Source: an uncultured Clostridia bacterium
GTDB lineage: Bacteria; Bacillota; Clostridia; Oscillospirales; Acutalibacteraceae
Reading direction: 5' to 3'
DNA: 64,000 nt
Assembly: GCA_944384815.1 (NCBI GenBank)
Contig: CALWUW010000012.1
Span: forward strand, 48,175 to 112,174
Part shown: positions 17,559-26,950 of the stretch, piece by piece
Layout: each line of letters begins with the position of its first letter
Numbering within the stretch: the first letter of the stretch is position 1
Program-made: the position numbers and the translations under genes
The notes under the pieces: model-generated
Databases searched by the model: none
What the model was told of the DNA's origin: nothing
The model's input: only the letters and a program-made list of their open reading frames with translations

Positions 17559-18707
17559 TCAGATCATAGAGCGATAAAGCGCTGCCAGATCTTCTACCGT
17601 AACATCTTTCGGATTTCCCGGACGGCATGCATCCGCATAAGCGGATTCCGCCAGGAACGGCACATCTTCTTCCCGAACGATCTCTTTCAGGTCTGCAGGG
17701 ATCCCCACATCTGCCGAAAGTTTCCGTACAGCATCCACTGCCGCCTTCCGATATTCTTCCTGGCTCATGCTTTCTACGCCCTGGACGCCCATGGCCGCCG
17801 CGATATACTTATATTTATCCCCAGTTGCCTCAGCATTAAACTCCATAATTGCAGGAAGAAGGATCGCGTTAGCCACACCATGCGGCGTGTCATACACCGC
17901 ACCCAAAGGATGAGCCATAGCATGCACGATTCCCAAACCTACATTGGAGAAGCCCATTCCGGCCACATACTGGCCCAGAGCCATTCCTTCCCGGCCTTCC
18001 GGTGTGTTTGCTACCGCGCCCCGAAGATTCTGAGAAATAATTTCAATGGCCTTCAGATGGAACATGTCCGTCATTTCCCAGGCGGCCTTTGTGGTAAATC
18101 CTTCAATTGCGTGGGTCAAAGCATCCATACCTGTTGCAGCCGTCAAGCCTTTGGGCATGGTGGACATCATATCCGGATCAATAACCGCTACCTCCGGAAT
18201 ATCGTGCACATCCACGCAAACAAATTTGCGGCTTCTTTCCGTATCTGTGATCACATAATTGATGGTCACTTCTGCCGCCGTACCGGCCGTAGTGGGAACC
18301 GCAATGGTGAACACCGCTTTTTTCTTTGTGGGAGCAACCCCTTCCAGACTGCGAACATCGGCAAATTCAGGGTTATTGATGATCACGCCGACTGCTTTGG
18401 CTGTATCCATAGAGGAGCCACCGCCAATGGCAATGATATAATCCGCCCCGGAGTTTTTAAACGCTTCCACACCGTTCTGCACATTCTGAATGGTGGGATT
18501 GGCCTTAATGTCGGAATAAATTTCGTAAGCAAGCCCCTCTTCATCCAGCGCATCCGTCACCTTTTGGGTCACTCCGAATTTCAAAAGGTCAGGATCCGAA
18601 CAAATAAATGCTTTTTTCAGCTCCCGTCCTTTCACCTCTCCGGGAATCTCCCGGATGGCCCCTTTGCCATGATAAGAAATACCGTTGAGCACAATCCTGT
18701 TTGCCAT
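17559..18707 (-). CDS. fucO: lactaldehyde reductase, iron-dependent alcohol dehydrogenase III
   Basis: 382 residues, the same length as the E. coli enzyme, with the family blocks GGGSSMDTAKAVG, TTAGTAAEVTINYVITD, KFVCVDVHDIPEVA, ATGMDALTHAIEGF and the iron-ligand histidines in GIVHAMAHPLGAVYDTPHG. It reduces L-lactaldehyde from fucose or rhamnose breakdown to 1,2-propanediol, regenerating NAD+ in anaerobes. AGGAGG is 7 nt before the ATG. No fucose isomerase, kinase or aldolase gene is adjacent, so those must lie elsewhere. Closely related enzymes also act on other diols and alcohols. Confidence 0.88.
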   Translation of the reverse strand: MANRIVLNGISYHGKGAIREIPGEVKGRELKKAFICSDPDLLKFGVTQKVTDALDEEGLAYEIYSDIKANPTIQNVQNGVEAFKNSGADYIIAIGGGSSMDTAKAVGVIINNPEFADVRSLEGVAPTKKKAVFTIAVPTTAGTAAEVTINYVITDTERSRKFVCVDVHDIPEVAVIDPDMMSTMPKGLTAATGMDALTHAIEGFTTKAAWEMTDMFHLKAIEIISQNLRGAVANTPEGREGMALGQYVAGMGFSNVGLGIVHAMAHPLGAVYDTPHGVANAILLPAIMEFNAEATGDKYKYIAAAMGVQGVESMSQEEYRKAAVDAVRKLSADVGIPADLKEIVREEDVPFLAESAYADACRPGNPKDVTVEDLAALYRSMI

Positions 18708-18773
18708 TTTATCAGCCTCCTGTATAAACCGGATTTCTCCGGGAAATAAACGCCCTATGGATTTCCACGGATA

Positions 18774-19661
18774 TTAAGGGTTTGCCGCCAGATACTCCAC
18801 CCATTTCCGGCAGTACTCCCGCTCCAGATGCACACCATCCGGCGAAACACCTACCGGAAGGTTTCCCGACTCATCCTGAAACGCCGAATACAGGTCCACA
18901 TACCGCAGTCCTTTCTCCTCAACCATTGCTTTAATTTTAGCATTGAAAGTGCGGATATTGGTATTGTTATAAATAGAATCACTGGCAGATTTATTCTGCG
19001 TTACAGGGAAAATGTTCTGCACATAAATCACCGCCTGGGGCTGTGCTGCACGAACATCGTCCAAAAAAGCACCATAACGGGATACAAAAGAATCTACCGG
19101 CCAACCCAACTCGTTGATCCCAAACATAACATATACTTTTTCAAAAGATTGCTGTTTCAGCGCAGCAGGCACTGTTACCTTCTGCCCATTCAAATCCACA
19201 GCGGGCTGCGTATATACCGTATTGATTGCCAATCCCTCTGCTGAATAAAAAGTCGCATCCGGCGCTACGCCAAACAGGCGAAGCCCTTCTGTGCGGGAAT
19301 CTCCGATAAATACTGTGTTTTCAAAAAAGTCCCCAATTGGATCCGCCGACGATCCAGAGGAAGCCGGTGTTTCACTGCTTACTGTAGAAGAAGGTGCGGT
19401 CTCAGAGGACTCCGGAGGAAGGGAAGAAGACTCCTCTTCCTGAGAAGATTCCGAAGACATACCTGAAGAAATCTCGCTTGAAGATTCTATAGACGGCGTG
19501 GAAGCATCTTCCGCCGGCGCTTTCTGAACCCACTGTGAAATCAAAATCACTGCAGCCGCCACAACTGCAAAGATCACCGCCACTACAACTAAAGTCAGCG
19601 CTATAGGGGGGCGTTTGTTTCTTTTATATCGATTTTTTCTGTGTACTACATTTTGAGCCAT
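18774..19661 (-). CDS. membrane-anchored SGNH/GDSL hydrolase
   Basis: 295 residues: a short basic cytoplasmic N-terminus, one membrane segment (about 21-45), a Ser/Glu-rich low-complexity linker (about 50-110), then an extracellular SGNH hydrolase domain. The domain carries FIGDSRTEGLRLFG (catalytic Ser), a GINELGW block and DGVHL (catalytic Asp-His). Such proteins usually remove acetyl groups from cell-wall or surface polysaccharides; the substrate is inferred. The second ATG (19661) is chosen because GGGAGG lies 9 nt before it. Confidence 0.85.
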   Translation of the reverse strand: MAQNVVHRKNRYKRNKRPPIALTLVVVAVIFAVVAAAVILISQWVQKAPAEDASTPSIESSSEISSGMSSESSQEEESSSLPPESSETAPSSTVSSETPASSGSSADPIGDFFENTVFIGDSRTEGLRLFGVAPDATFYSAEGLAINTVYTQPAVDLNGQKVTVPAALKQQSFEKVYVMFGINELGWPVDSFVSRYGAFLDDVRAAQPQAVIYVQNIFPVTQNKSASDSIYNNTNIRTFNAKIKAMVEEKGLRYVDLYSAFQDESGNLPVGVSPDGVHLEREYCRKWVEYLAANP

Positions 19662-19781
19662 TGCTTGCATCCTCCCTGCCTATTCAACATCACACTGTTG
19701 TTTCTTTCCTTAAAGCATATACCATTCAGACTATATTTTCAACAACATTCTCCTTGCAGAGTGGCTACAATATTGTCACTT

Positions 19782-20909
19782 TTATGCAGGTGTCTTTAAA
19801 CGGCTTCCGTGTCGGCATACGGCTAATGTAATCAAAAAACTGATCCCCTCCACAATGTCAAAAAAGGAAGGATCAATGGTTCCACAGGCTGCTTCCTGGG
19901 CCGCTTTCCAAAGGCGGCATTCCAAAAGTTCATGATACAACCGGCATCCATATTCCAAAAGGCCGCCGGGAGTGGCGTGCATCTGCGTATTGCGGAGAAG
20001 TTTTTCCCGGGATTCCAGTTGTACACACAGCACATTCATCTCAAAGGAGAGAGAATTGATCGTTTGACAATCTTTTGAAGACACACCTACGGAGCCTTCT
20101 GCAAAAAAATCTTCCATGCCTGCGACCCAGGCTTTTTCCAGCTGTTCCAAAAAAACAGACAAGCCGGTCGGAAGATTTTCCTGCTGCCGAAAAGGCGCCA
20201 CATCGTTTCGGGAAAGTTTCTTGCGATTTCGATAGAAAGTACGGATCATTCCTCCGACAGTCTGGGCGGATAGCCGGATTCCTTTCTCCGCCGCCGCATC
20301 CGAGATCGTCATGGCAATATCGCACATCAGATGACTGGTGATCTTCACAGCCAAAAAACGCATCACATCCCCGTCTTCCAGCAAAAAGCTGCTGCCAAAC
20401 GGGGACAAGAAATCTTCCAGTTGCCGGCGCATTTCGTCCGACCATTCTCCATGCAAAGAATACAAAGTCGCTCCTAAATCAGCCGCCGAAACTGCACCGA
20501 TTGGCTCTGCCATACTGGGCATGATCTTGGCCGCCGGAACCGGCAGCCCTATCTGCTCCGCGAACCAGCCCGGAGACCGGTTGGGGACAAAAGAGTACAA
20601 AGGAGGCAAGGCCTCCCCTTTGGTCGCCTTACTTTGATAATAAGGGGCCAAATCCTCCTTGACCAGTTCAGACGCCGCCTCCGGTGAAGGGGCAAACACC
20701 AAAAGATCCGGCTTCTGCTCCTGCAGCCGGCGCCCAACCTCTCCCACCACTACCGGAAAGGGAAGTCTTTCCTGCTTTTCTTTCCAGCCTGCCGTGGTTT
20801 TCTTGATCCCCACAACGCAACGGGCCAGCTCTTTTTCCGGAACAAGCATTTTATATGCCGGCAAAAGATACTCCCCCAAATTTCCCATTCCGATGATGGC
20901 TATACGCAT
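19782..20909 (-). CDS. ProC-like NAD(P)-binding oxidoreductase
   Basis: 375 residues. An N-terminal Rossmann motif IIGMGNLGEYLLP and the segment LVFAPSPEAASELVKEDLAP resemble pyrroline-5-carboxylate reductase and related F420/NADP oxidoreductases. A central part, AAKIMPSMAEPIGA, also fits. At 375 residues it is longer than ProC (about 270), with an extra alpha-helical C-terminus that I do not recognise. It lies 45 bp downstream of folC on the same strand. Enzyme activity is unproven; true proline synthesis is only one possibility. Confidence 0.6.
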   Translation of the reverse strand: MRIAIIGMGNLGEYLLPAYKMLVPEKELARCVVGIKKTTAGWKEKQERLPFPVVVGEVGRRLQEQKPDLLVFAPSPEAASELVKEDLAPYYQSKATKGEALPPLYSFVPNRSPGWFAEQIGLPVPAAKIMPSMAEPIGAVSAADLGATLYSLHGEWSDEMRRQLEDFLSPFGSSFLLEDGDVMRFLAVKITSHLMCDIAMTISDAAAEKGIRLSAQTVGGMIRTFYRNRKKLSRNDVAPFRQQENLPTGLSVFLEQLEKAWVAGMEDFFAEGSVGVSSKDCQTINSLSFEMNVLCVQLESREKLLRNTQMHATPGGLLEYGCRLYHELLECRLWKAAQEAACGTIDPSFFDIVEGISFLITLAVCRHGSRLKTPA

Positions 20910-20954
20910 GCCATTTCCCTCTCTCCCTTTTATTGGCCGCCCATTTTAAAGTTC

Positions 20955-22259
20955 TTACGGCGTTTGCTTTTTCGGGAATTTCTCCAAAAGCAGCGGACGG
21001 ATCTCCCCTGCCAGATATAAAGAACCGCAGACCAAAAGAGCGGTTCCCTTTTCCCTTGCCTCCTGCAGCGCTTTTTCCAGCGCCTCCCCACAGGACGGTT
21101 CCGCCTGAGCCGACATACGGAAACGGCTCCAACGCTGCGCCAGCTCTTCCGCCGGCATAGCACGGGGGCTGGGAGGCGCAACCGTATAGATTTTGGAAAG
21201 CACCGCTTCCAAAGGCCGCAGTGCCGTATCCACATCCTTATCCCGAAGCATACCCATAATGCCGATACATTTTTTCCCCGGAAGATACCGTTTTACCGCC
21301 TTTGCCAAAGCAGCCGTTCCCCCGGGATTATGCGCCCCGTCCAGCAGCACCGGCGGAGTTTCCGAAAACACTTCCATGCGTGCCGGAAACGAAGCGGACG
21401 CAAAGCCCGCTTGTATGGCGGAATCGGGAATCTGCCATTTTTGCCGCCGCAGTTCTTCCACAACGGAAAGCACCGTAGCCGCATTCTGCATCTGATGCTC
21501 TCCCAAAAGAGGAAGAAGAATGGATAGACGATTTTTCCACAGCAGCCGGGTGCCTTGCAGGGAAGCCTCCACAAACATCAAATCCATAGGTCTTGCCATA
21601 ATCATCCGGTTTTTCATCACTTCCGCTGTGATCCGAATCATCTGCACCGCCGCCCGGGGCTGATCGCCGTAGCAGACACAAGTTCCTCCCGGTTTCAGGA
21701 TCCCGGACTTTTCAAACGCGATCTTCTCGATGGAATCGCCCAAAACCGCCGTATGATCCAAAGAAATAGAAGTGATAACCGAAACCAAAGCGCTGTCGAT
21801 CACATTGGTGGCGTCAAATCGTCCTCCCAAACCTACTTCCAGCACAACTATCTGGCAATGGTTCCGGGCAAACCACGCAAAGCCAATGGCTGTAACAAAC
21901 TCAAACTCCGTGATGATACATTGCTCTTTTTCCAGCTGCTGCACCAACGGAAAATATTCTTCCACCAGATGGGAAAGTTCTTCCCGGGGAATCTCCTCCC
22001 CGTTGATCTGCATTCGCTCCGTGAACGAGGTAACATAGGGAGAAATGAAAAGTCCTGTTTTGTACCCCGCCGCCTGAAGGATCCCGGAAAGGCACACACA
22101 GGTAGATCCTTTCCCATTTGTTCCCGCCACATGAACAAATTGCAGGTTTTTCTGGGGATTCCCCATGCGTTCCAGCAAAATCCGTATTCTTTCCAGACCC
22201 GGCTGGCTGCCGAATCTTTGTAAACTGTCAATTTTCTCTATGGCTTCCTGGTATGTCAT
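20955..22259 (-). CDS. folC: folylpolyglutamate synthase/dihydrofolate synthase
   Basis: 434 residues, the usual Mur-ligase-like layout. Visible marks are the ATP-binding loop HVAGTNGKGST (43-53), SPYVTSFTERMQING, VLEVGLGGRFDATN and the C-terminal LLDGAHNPGGTAAL. It adds glutamate residues to (dihydro)folates, feeding glyA-type one-carbon enzymes. It follows valS on the same strand beyond a weak terminator and may be co-transcribed with the ProC-like gene downstream. Confidence 0.95.
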   Translation of the reverse strand: MTYQEAIEKIDSLQRFGSQPGLERIRILLERMGNPQKNLQFVHVAGTNGKGSTCVCLSGILQAAGYKTGLFISPYVTSFTERMQINGEEIPREELSHLVEEYFPLVQQLEKEQCIITEFEFVTAIGFAWFARNHCQIVVLEVGLGGRFDATNVIDSALVSVITSISLDHTAVLGDSIEKIAFEKSGILKPGGTCVCYGDQPRAAVQMIRITAEVMKNRMIMARPMDLMFVEASLQGTRLLWKNRLSILLPLLGEHQMQNAATVLSVVEELRRQKWQIPDSAIQAGFASASFPARMEVFSETPPVLLDGAHNPGGTAALAKAVKRYLPGKKCIGIMGMLRDKDVDTALRPLEAVLSKIYTVAPPSPRAMPAEELAQRWSRFRMSAQAEPSCGEALEKALQEAREKGTALLVCGSLYLAGEIRPLLLEKFPKKQTP

Positions 22260-22349
22260 TTTTATTCTTCCTCCCCGGCCTGTTTTTTCAGAAAGAAATT
22301 ATCATCTCAATTCGGTTGTTTCCTTCATGAAAAACAAAAAGAGAAAATA

Positions 22350-22374
22350 CCGGAGTCTCTCTGGGAAACTCCGG
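22350..22374 (-). terminator. probable terminator of valS
   Basis: A short hairpin (CCGGAGT...ACTCCGG) lies 8 bp past the valS stop and is followed on the minus strand by TATTTTCTCTTTTTG. Confidence 0.65.
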
Positions 22375-22381
22375 TTTTTCG

Positions 22382-25006
22382 TCAGCGAAGTGCGTCCATA
22401 CTGGAGCGAAGCAACGCGATATGCTCCTCCAGTTTCTTTGCGTTCTGCCGTACGCCTTCCACTACATTTTCCGGCGCCTTACTCATAAACTTCTCATTAT
22501 TCAGCTTGGCATTGGCTGTATTCAGCTGCTTTTCCGCACTCTCCAGCTCTTTGCTCAATCGAGCCAGCTCAGCTTCTTTGTCCACCAACTCTTCCATGGG
22601 GATATAGATCTTGGCGTCCGGCGTTACAATGGTCACCGCCCCGGGAATTTCAAAAGCATCCCCTACTTCCAAACCGTCCGCATAAGCCAAACGGCGGAAG
22701 ATGGGCTCTCCCCACAGGAACCGCTGCGCTTTTTCGGAAGCAATATACAGCTTGGCTTTTCTTCCCGGCGCTACGTTCATCTCGCTGCGCCGATTCCGAA
22801 TGGCACGAACGGCTTCCATGATGCTTTCCATCTGGGCTGTTTCTTCCGCAAACACCCGGTCCTGAGAAAAGGCCGGATATTCGCTTATCACCAGAGCTTC
22901 TCCGTCATGGGGAAGTGTCTGCCAGATTTCTTCCGTAATAAACGGCATGAAAGGATGCAGCAGCGCCAATGTTTGCTGCATTACCCAAACCAGCACCTGA
23001 CGTGCTGTCTGAGCCGGCATTTCCTCCGCTCCCGTAAGCCGGATCTTGGCAATTTCAATATACCAGTCGCAGAATTCATCCCAAATGAAATCATAGAGTT
23101 TCTGAACAGCGATCCCCAGCTCAAATTTCTCCAGATTTTCGTTCACTTCTCCTGCCACACGGTTCAGCTCGCTGATGATCCAACGGTCTTCCACAGACAG
23201 TTCCTGAGGAAGCCCGTAAGGAACGGAATGTCCTTCCAAATTCATGCGGATAAACCGGGCCGCGTTCCAAATTTTATTGGCGAAATTTCGGCTGGATTCC
23301 ACCCGTTCTGTAGAGAAGCGGGTATCGTTTCCGGGGCTGATGCCTGTGACCAAAGTAAACCGCAGAGCATCCGCGCCATACTGATGGATCACTTCCAGCG
23401 GGTCAATTCCGTTGCCCAAGGATTTGCTCATTTTCCGCCCTTGGCTATCCCGAACAAGGCCGTGGAAAAACACCGTGCGGAAGGGGATCTCCTTCATATG
23501 CTCCAATCCGGAGAAAATCATTCTGGCCACCCAGAAGAAAATAATGTCGTAGCCAGTAACCAGCGTATCCGTGGGATAGAAATACTGCAGTTCTTCCGTC
23601 TGATCCGGCCAGCCCAAAGTGGAGAACGGCCACAACGCGGAGCTGAACCAAGTATCCAGCGTATCTTCATCTTGCTTCAGATGGTCACAGCCGCAGTGGG
23701 GACAAGCCGTGGGGTCCTGCTTGGAAACAATGGTCTCCCCGCATTCCGGGCAGTACCAAGCGGGGATCCGATGCCCCCACCAAAGCTGACGGGAAATACA
23801 CCAATCCTTGATGTTCTCCATCCAATTATAGTACACCTTGTTCATCCGCTCGGGGATCAGCCGGATCTCTTCTTTACGAACCACATCAATGGCTGGTGCA
23901 GCCAAAGGCTCCATTTTAACGAACCACTGTTTGGAAACTCTGGGTTCCACTACCGTTCCGCAGCGATAGCAAGTGCCCACATTGTGATGGATGTCTTCCA
24001 CCCGCACCAGGAATCCCTGCTCCTCCAGTTCCTTTACGATCTGTTTTCTGGCCTGAAGGCCGGTCATTCCGCAATATTTTCCGCCGTTTTCGTTAATGCT
24101 TCCGTCTTCGTTCATCACGTTGATCACCGGCAGATTATGCCGCAATCCCACTTCGAAGTCGTTGGGATCGTGGGCAGGGGTGATCTTCACAACGCCGGTT
24201 CCAAATTCCTGCTCCACATAGGTATCCGCCACCACAGGGATCTCCCGGCCTACCAAGGGCAGAACCAGCATTTTTCCTACCATATCCTTATACCGGGGAT
24301 CTTCCGGGTGCACAGCCACAGCCGTATCGCCCAGCATGGTCTCCGGACGGGTGGTGGCCAGCTCCAGATACCCGGAACCATCCGCAAACGGATAGCGAAT
24401 ATGCCAGAAATGACCGTCTTTCTCCTCAAATTCCACTTCGGCATCGGAAATGGAGGTTTTGCAGTGGGGGCACCAGTTGATGATCCGTTCGCCCCGATAA
24501 ATCAATCCTTTTTCATAGAGATTGACAAAAACCTCCCGAACGGCTTTGGAACAGCCTTCGTCCAACGTAAAGCGTTCTCTTTCCCAATCGCAGGAAGAGC
24601 CCAGCTTTTTCAGCTGCTGGATAATGCGGCCACCGTATTTTTCCTTCCAGTCCCATGCTCTTTCCAGGAATGCCTCACGGCCGATTTCTTCCTTTGTCAC
24701 GCCGTCCTGCCGCATGGCTTCCACGATTTTGGCTTCCGTAGCGATGGAAGCATGATCCGTTCCGGGAAGCCACAAGGCGCTGTATCCCTGCATACGCCGC
24801 CAACGGATCAGGATATCCTGCAATGTCTCATCCAAAGCATGCCCCATATGCAGCTGCCCGGTAATATTGGGAGGGGGAATCACAATGGTATACGGTTTTT
24901 TCTCCGGATCCGGCACCGCATGGAAATATCCGTTTTCCATCCAGAATCCGTAAATCCGGTCCTCCACTTCCTGGGGTTCATAAGTTTTTGCCAGTTCTCG
25001 ATTCAT
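22382..25006 (-). CDS. valS: valyl-tRNA synthetase
   Basis: A class I aminoacyl-tRNA synthetase of about 874 residues. The HIGH motif is in [14 protein letters not shown] and KMSKS in [14 protein letters not shown]. The editing domain ([13 protein letters not shown]), [11 protein letters not shown] and a C-terminal coiled coil (about the last 70 residues) are the ValRS-specific parts. The ATG at 25006 ([12 protein letters not shown]) matches known ValRS starts and has GGTGG 5 nt upstream; two in-frame ATGs (25024, 25036) are alternatives. It is controlled by an upstream T-box. Confidence 0.97.
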   Translation of the reverse strand: MNRELAKTYEPQEVEDRIYGFWMENGYFHAVPDPEKKPYTIVIPPPNITGQLHMGHALDETLQDILIRWRRMQGYSALWLPGTDHASIATEAKIVEAMRQDGVTKEEIGREAFLERAWDWKEKYGGRIIQQLKKLGSSCDWERERFTLDEGCSKAVREVFVNLYEKGLIYRGERIINWCPHCKTSISDAEVEFEEKDGHFWHIRYPFADGSGYLELATTRPETMLGDTAVAVHPEDPRYKDMVGKMLVLPLVGREIPVVADTYVEQEFGTGVVKITPAHDPNDFEVGLRHNLPVINVMNEDGSINENGGKYCGMTGLQARKQIVKELEEQGFLVRVEDIHHNVGTCYRCGTVVEPRVSKQWFVKMEPLAAPAIDVVRKEEIRLIPERMNKVYYNWMENIKDWCISRQLWWGHRIPAWYCPECGETIVSKQDPTACPHCGCDHLKQDEDTLDTWFSSALWPFSTLGWPDQTEELQYFYPTDTLVTGYDIIFFWVARMIFSGLEHMKEIPFRTVFFHGLVRDSQGRKMSKSLGNGIDPLEVIHQYGADALRFTLVTGISPGNDTRFSTERVESSRNFANKIWNAARFIRMNLEGHSVPYGLPQELSVEDRWIISELNRVAGEVNENLEKFELGIAVQKLYDFIWDEFCDWYIEIAKIRLTGAEEMPAQTARQVLVWVMQQTLALLHPFMPFITEEIWQTLPHDGEALVISEYPAFSQDRVFAEETAQMESIMEAVRAIRNRRSEMNVAPGRKAKLYIASEKAQRFLWGEPIFRRLAYADGLEVGDAFEIPGAVTIVTPDAKIYIPMEELVDKEAELARLSKELESAEKQLNTANAKLNNEKFMSKAPENVVEGVRQNAKKLEEHIALLRSSMDALR

Positions 25007-25109
25007 TTCTTCCACCAAGATCATCCTCTCTTCCAATGGTCTTTTGCAAATCCCATTCCAAAAATCTTTCCTACACCAAATTTAATAGCGTATTTTTCCC
25101 CGCAAAAAA

Positions 25110-25436
25110 GCCCCGGATATGCCAGCGCATATCCGGGGCGAATCTCTCCGCGGTACCACCCGTGTTCAGCCAAAAGGCTGCCCTCTGATCAGAGCCCAAC
25201 AAAAGCCAAGCTCCGAAAGCCTGTAACGGCGGCTACCGTCCCACCTTACTGCCGGAACCGAAGCCGCACGGGACCTTCTGAAACCGGGTTCTGCCTGGGA
25301 AGCTCCGGGGCGACGTATCCGCATGAATCCTTCCACCGGTTTTCACCACCCACCGGCTCTCTTTGGGAAGAAAACAAACCTTTTTCCCCATCTCAGCTTT
25401 TTTCATATTCATTTCAAAGGGTTTTAAAGTCCTTTC
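25110..25436 (-). promoter_or_regulatory. T-box leader of valS (tRNA-Val sensing)
   Basis: The minus-strand leader between the promoter and valS carries the T-box core GGGTGGTACCGCG (25149-25161). Just after it is a 12-bp terminator stem (25110-25121 with 25128-25139) and a TTTTTT run. Stem I lies at the 5' end (GAGAGCCGGTGG around 25349-25360). GTC in GGATACGTCGCCCC (about 25311-25313) is a candidate valine specifier. Uncharged tRNA-Val should bind, favour the antiterminator and allow valS transcription. The specifier position is inferred without a folded model. Confidence 0.92.
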
Positions 25437-25464
25437 ATTATAGCATATCTATTTCATTTGTCAA
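25437..25464 (-). promoter_or_regulatory. sigma-A promoter of the valS T-box transcript
   Basis: Minus strand: consensus TTGACA (25459-25464), 16 bp, consensus TATAAT (25437-25442), with TGC directly before the -10. Confidence 0.85.
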
Positions 25465-25474
25465 GGAAAAGCCG

Positions 25475-25975
25475 TTACGGCCTTTGCACAACCGGCGCGC
25501 GATTCTCTCCTAAAATGACACTATCCACCGCCGCGCAGACACACAATCCCAGAATCACGTCTTCTTCTCTTTGAATCTGAATGGCATAAACGTCCTGCTT
25601 CCAATCCACGCCATGGGTCAGAACCACACGCCGATCCACATCCACTAAATCAAAATTACCGGACACTGGCGTTCCCCGAAGCCTCCAGCTAGGGCACCGC
25701 ATGACGAAACTGCCTCCGGGAACTGTCAAATTTCGGATGAGCATGGCTTTTCTCCTGCCGGGAATTTCTATGCTGAATTTAGAGAGGGAAGGCGTACCCA
25801 TTTGCACCATACGGGCCATTTCATTTTCTCGCTCATCCAAAAGGCTTATCTTTCCGGATAACACCCCATAGGTTCCTTTTAAGCGATATACAATCTCTTC
25901 CGAAGCATTGCCTTCGTAAACCAAAAAAAGAAGCGAATCCGAGCTGTTGATTGCCCGCTTTAGATAAAAATTCAT
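25475..25975 (-). CDS. LURP-one-related (LOR/YxjI-like) protein
   Basis: 166 residues, all-beta in character, with repeated short strands such as IEIPGRRKAMLIRNLTVPGG, VSGNFDLVDVDRRVVLTHGVDW and a C-terminal hydrophobic helix. This fits the tubby-like LURP-one-related family found in Firmicutes; its role (possibly lipid binding) is not established. AAAGGAG is 8 nt before the ATG. It lies directly upstream of the valS leader promoter and downstream of the hypothetical gene at 26130-26714. Confidence 0.55.
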   Translation of the reverse strand: MNFYLKRAINSSDSLLFLVYEGNASEEIVYRLKGTYGVLSGKISLLDERENEMARMVQMGTPSLSKFSIEIPGRRKAMLIRNLTVPGGSFVMRCPSWRLRGTPVSGNFDLVDVDRRVVLTHGVDWKQDVYAIQIQREEDVILGLCVCAAVDSVILGENRAPVVQRP

Positions 25976-26094
25976 CGGATCTCTCCTTTTCTTCCCATTT
26001 ATCTGCCAACCATTGTAACACCTTCCTAAAAAAATAGCAAGAATCCGGTTTCTAATAAAGAATATTTTAGATTCGCTGAAAATCTACACACAAA

Positions 26095-26124
26095 AACCGC
26101 CCTTCCCAAAGGAAAGGCGGTTTT
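26095..26124 (-). terminator. terminator of the 26130-26714 gene
   Basis: A stem AAAACCGCC-TTTCC with GGGAAGGGCGGTTTT, followed by TTTTTGTG on the minus strand, 6 bp past the stop. Confidence 0.8.
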
Positions 26125-26129
26125 CCTCT

Positions 26130-26714
26130 TTATTCTTCCTCATCCCAAAGGACTCTTTCCTGCTCCGGCTGGGCATCGCTCATAAGGCGAAGCATTTCCA
26201 AAACGCTTCGAAACCGCTTGGTTTCCCCCTTTTCCGCCCAGGTGATGGTTCCCTGCCAACTGGAATGCTGACGGTATTGCACATCAATAACGAACGTTGC
26301 TTTAGCTTCCGCCTGCAGCGGAATAATTTTATTGGTATCTTCGGCCACAATCATCTCCGCCTTTCTGATATTCCGTTTTCGCCGTGAACCTGCGACAAAA
26401 CTTCTGGGAGTAAATGCCTCCTGAGGGCCTCCGGCCTGGTTGATCAAGGCATCTATCGCGAAAATAAGATCCATTTCGTTGTAAAAAGGGATGGACTTCC
26501 CAAAATAGTAACTTTCCAGAAAACCGGAGCATCCTTCCGAACAGAAAAGATACGCCGTACAAGAACTGCTGGAATACGGACGGTACGATATAGACTGCAT
26601 AACGTCTCTCCATTCTACAAAGAATCTCTCTACACTGGGCAAATCTCGCAATACATTTTGTCCCTCAAATGGGACGTTACACCGTATATGTACATTCAGC
26701 CCTTTTTCTTTCAA
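26130..26714 (-). CDS. conserved hypothetical protein
   Basis: 194 residues, soluble, acidic C-terminus (WDEEE). The last third (HSSWQGTITWAEKGETKRF, then RSVLEMLRLM) resembles a block seen in many short clostridial proteins of unknown function in which a WQG-TW strand pair is followed by FRS-LE. No catalytic or metal-binding motif is evident. It probably forms a single-gene transcript ending at 26095-26124. No function is proposed. Confidence 0.65.
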   Translation of the reverse strand: MKEKGLNVHIRCNVPFEGQNVLRDLPSVERFFVEWRDVMQSISYRPYSSSSCTAYLFCSEGCSGFLESYYFGKSIPFYNEMDLIFAIDALINQAGGPQEAFTPRSFVAGSRRKRNIRKAEMIVAEDTNKIIPLQAEAKATFVIDVQYRQHSSWQGTITWAEKGETKRFRSVLEMLRLMSDAQPEQERVLWDEEE

Positions 26715-26777
26715 AATCAGTGTATATAAACCCGGTCACATGTCGGTCACAAAAATCTAGGTCTTCCCTTAAACCAA

Positions 26778-26815
26778 AAAACCGACTTTTTGCTTTCTCA
26801 CAAAAAATCGGTTTT
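26778..26815 (-). terminator. terminator downstream of degV-type gene
   Basis: A 15-bp stem with one mismatch (26778-26792 with 26801-26815), AT-rich and followed by a T-run on the minus strand. It lies about 135 bp past the DegV stop. Confidence 0.6.
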
Positions 26816-26950
26816 TTTCTTCTTTTTCGACTCTTTACCAGTTCTTGAAATATGAACTTTATCTGCAGATTTACTTTTCTGTTTCCTTCCTCAATTCTTC
26901 TCCTCTTTTTTCTTTCTTTTTATGACCGCTTCAAATGCTTTCAACTCCTT

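Noticed and set aside
22421-25513. A 1030-codon open frame on the plus strand opposite valS
   Set aside because: It lies antisense to a full-length, motif-complete valyl-tRNA synthetase and its T-box. It has no ribosome site and no recognisable domain; it is a codon-use shadow.
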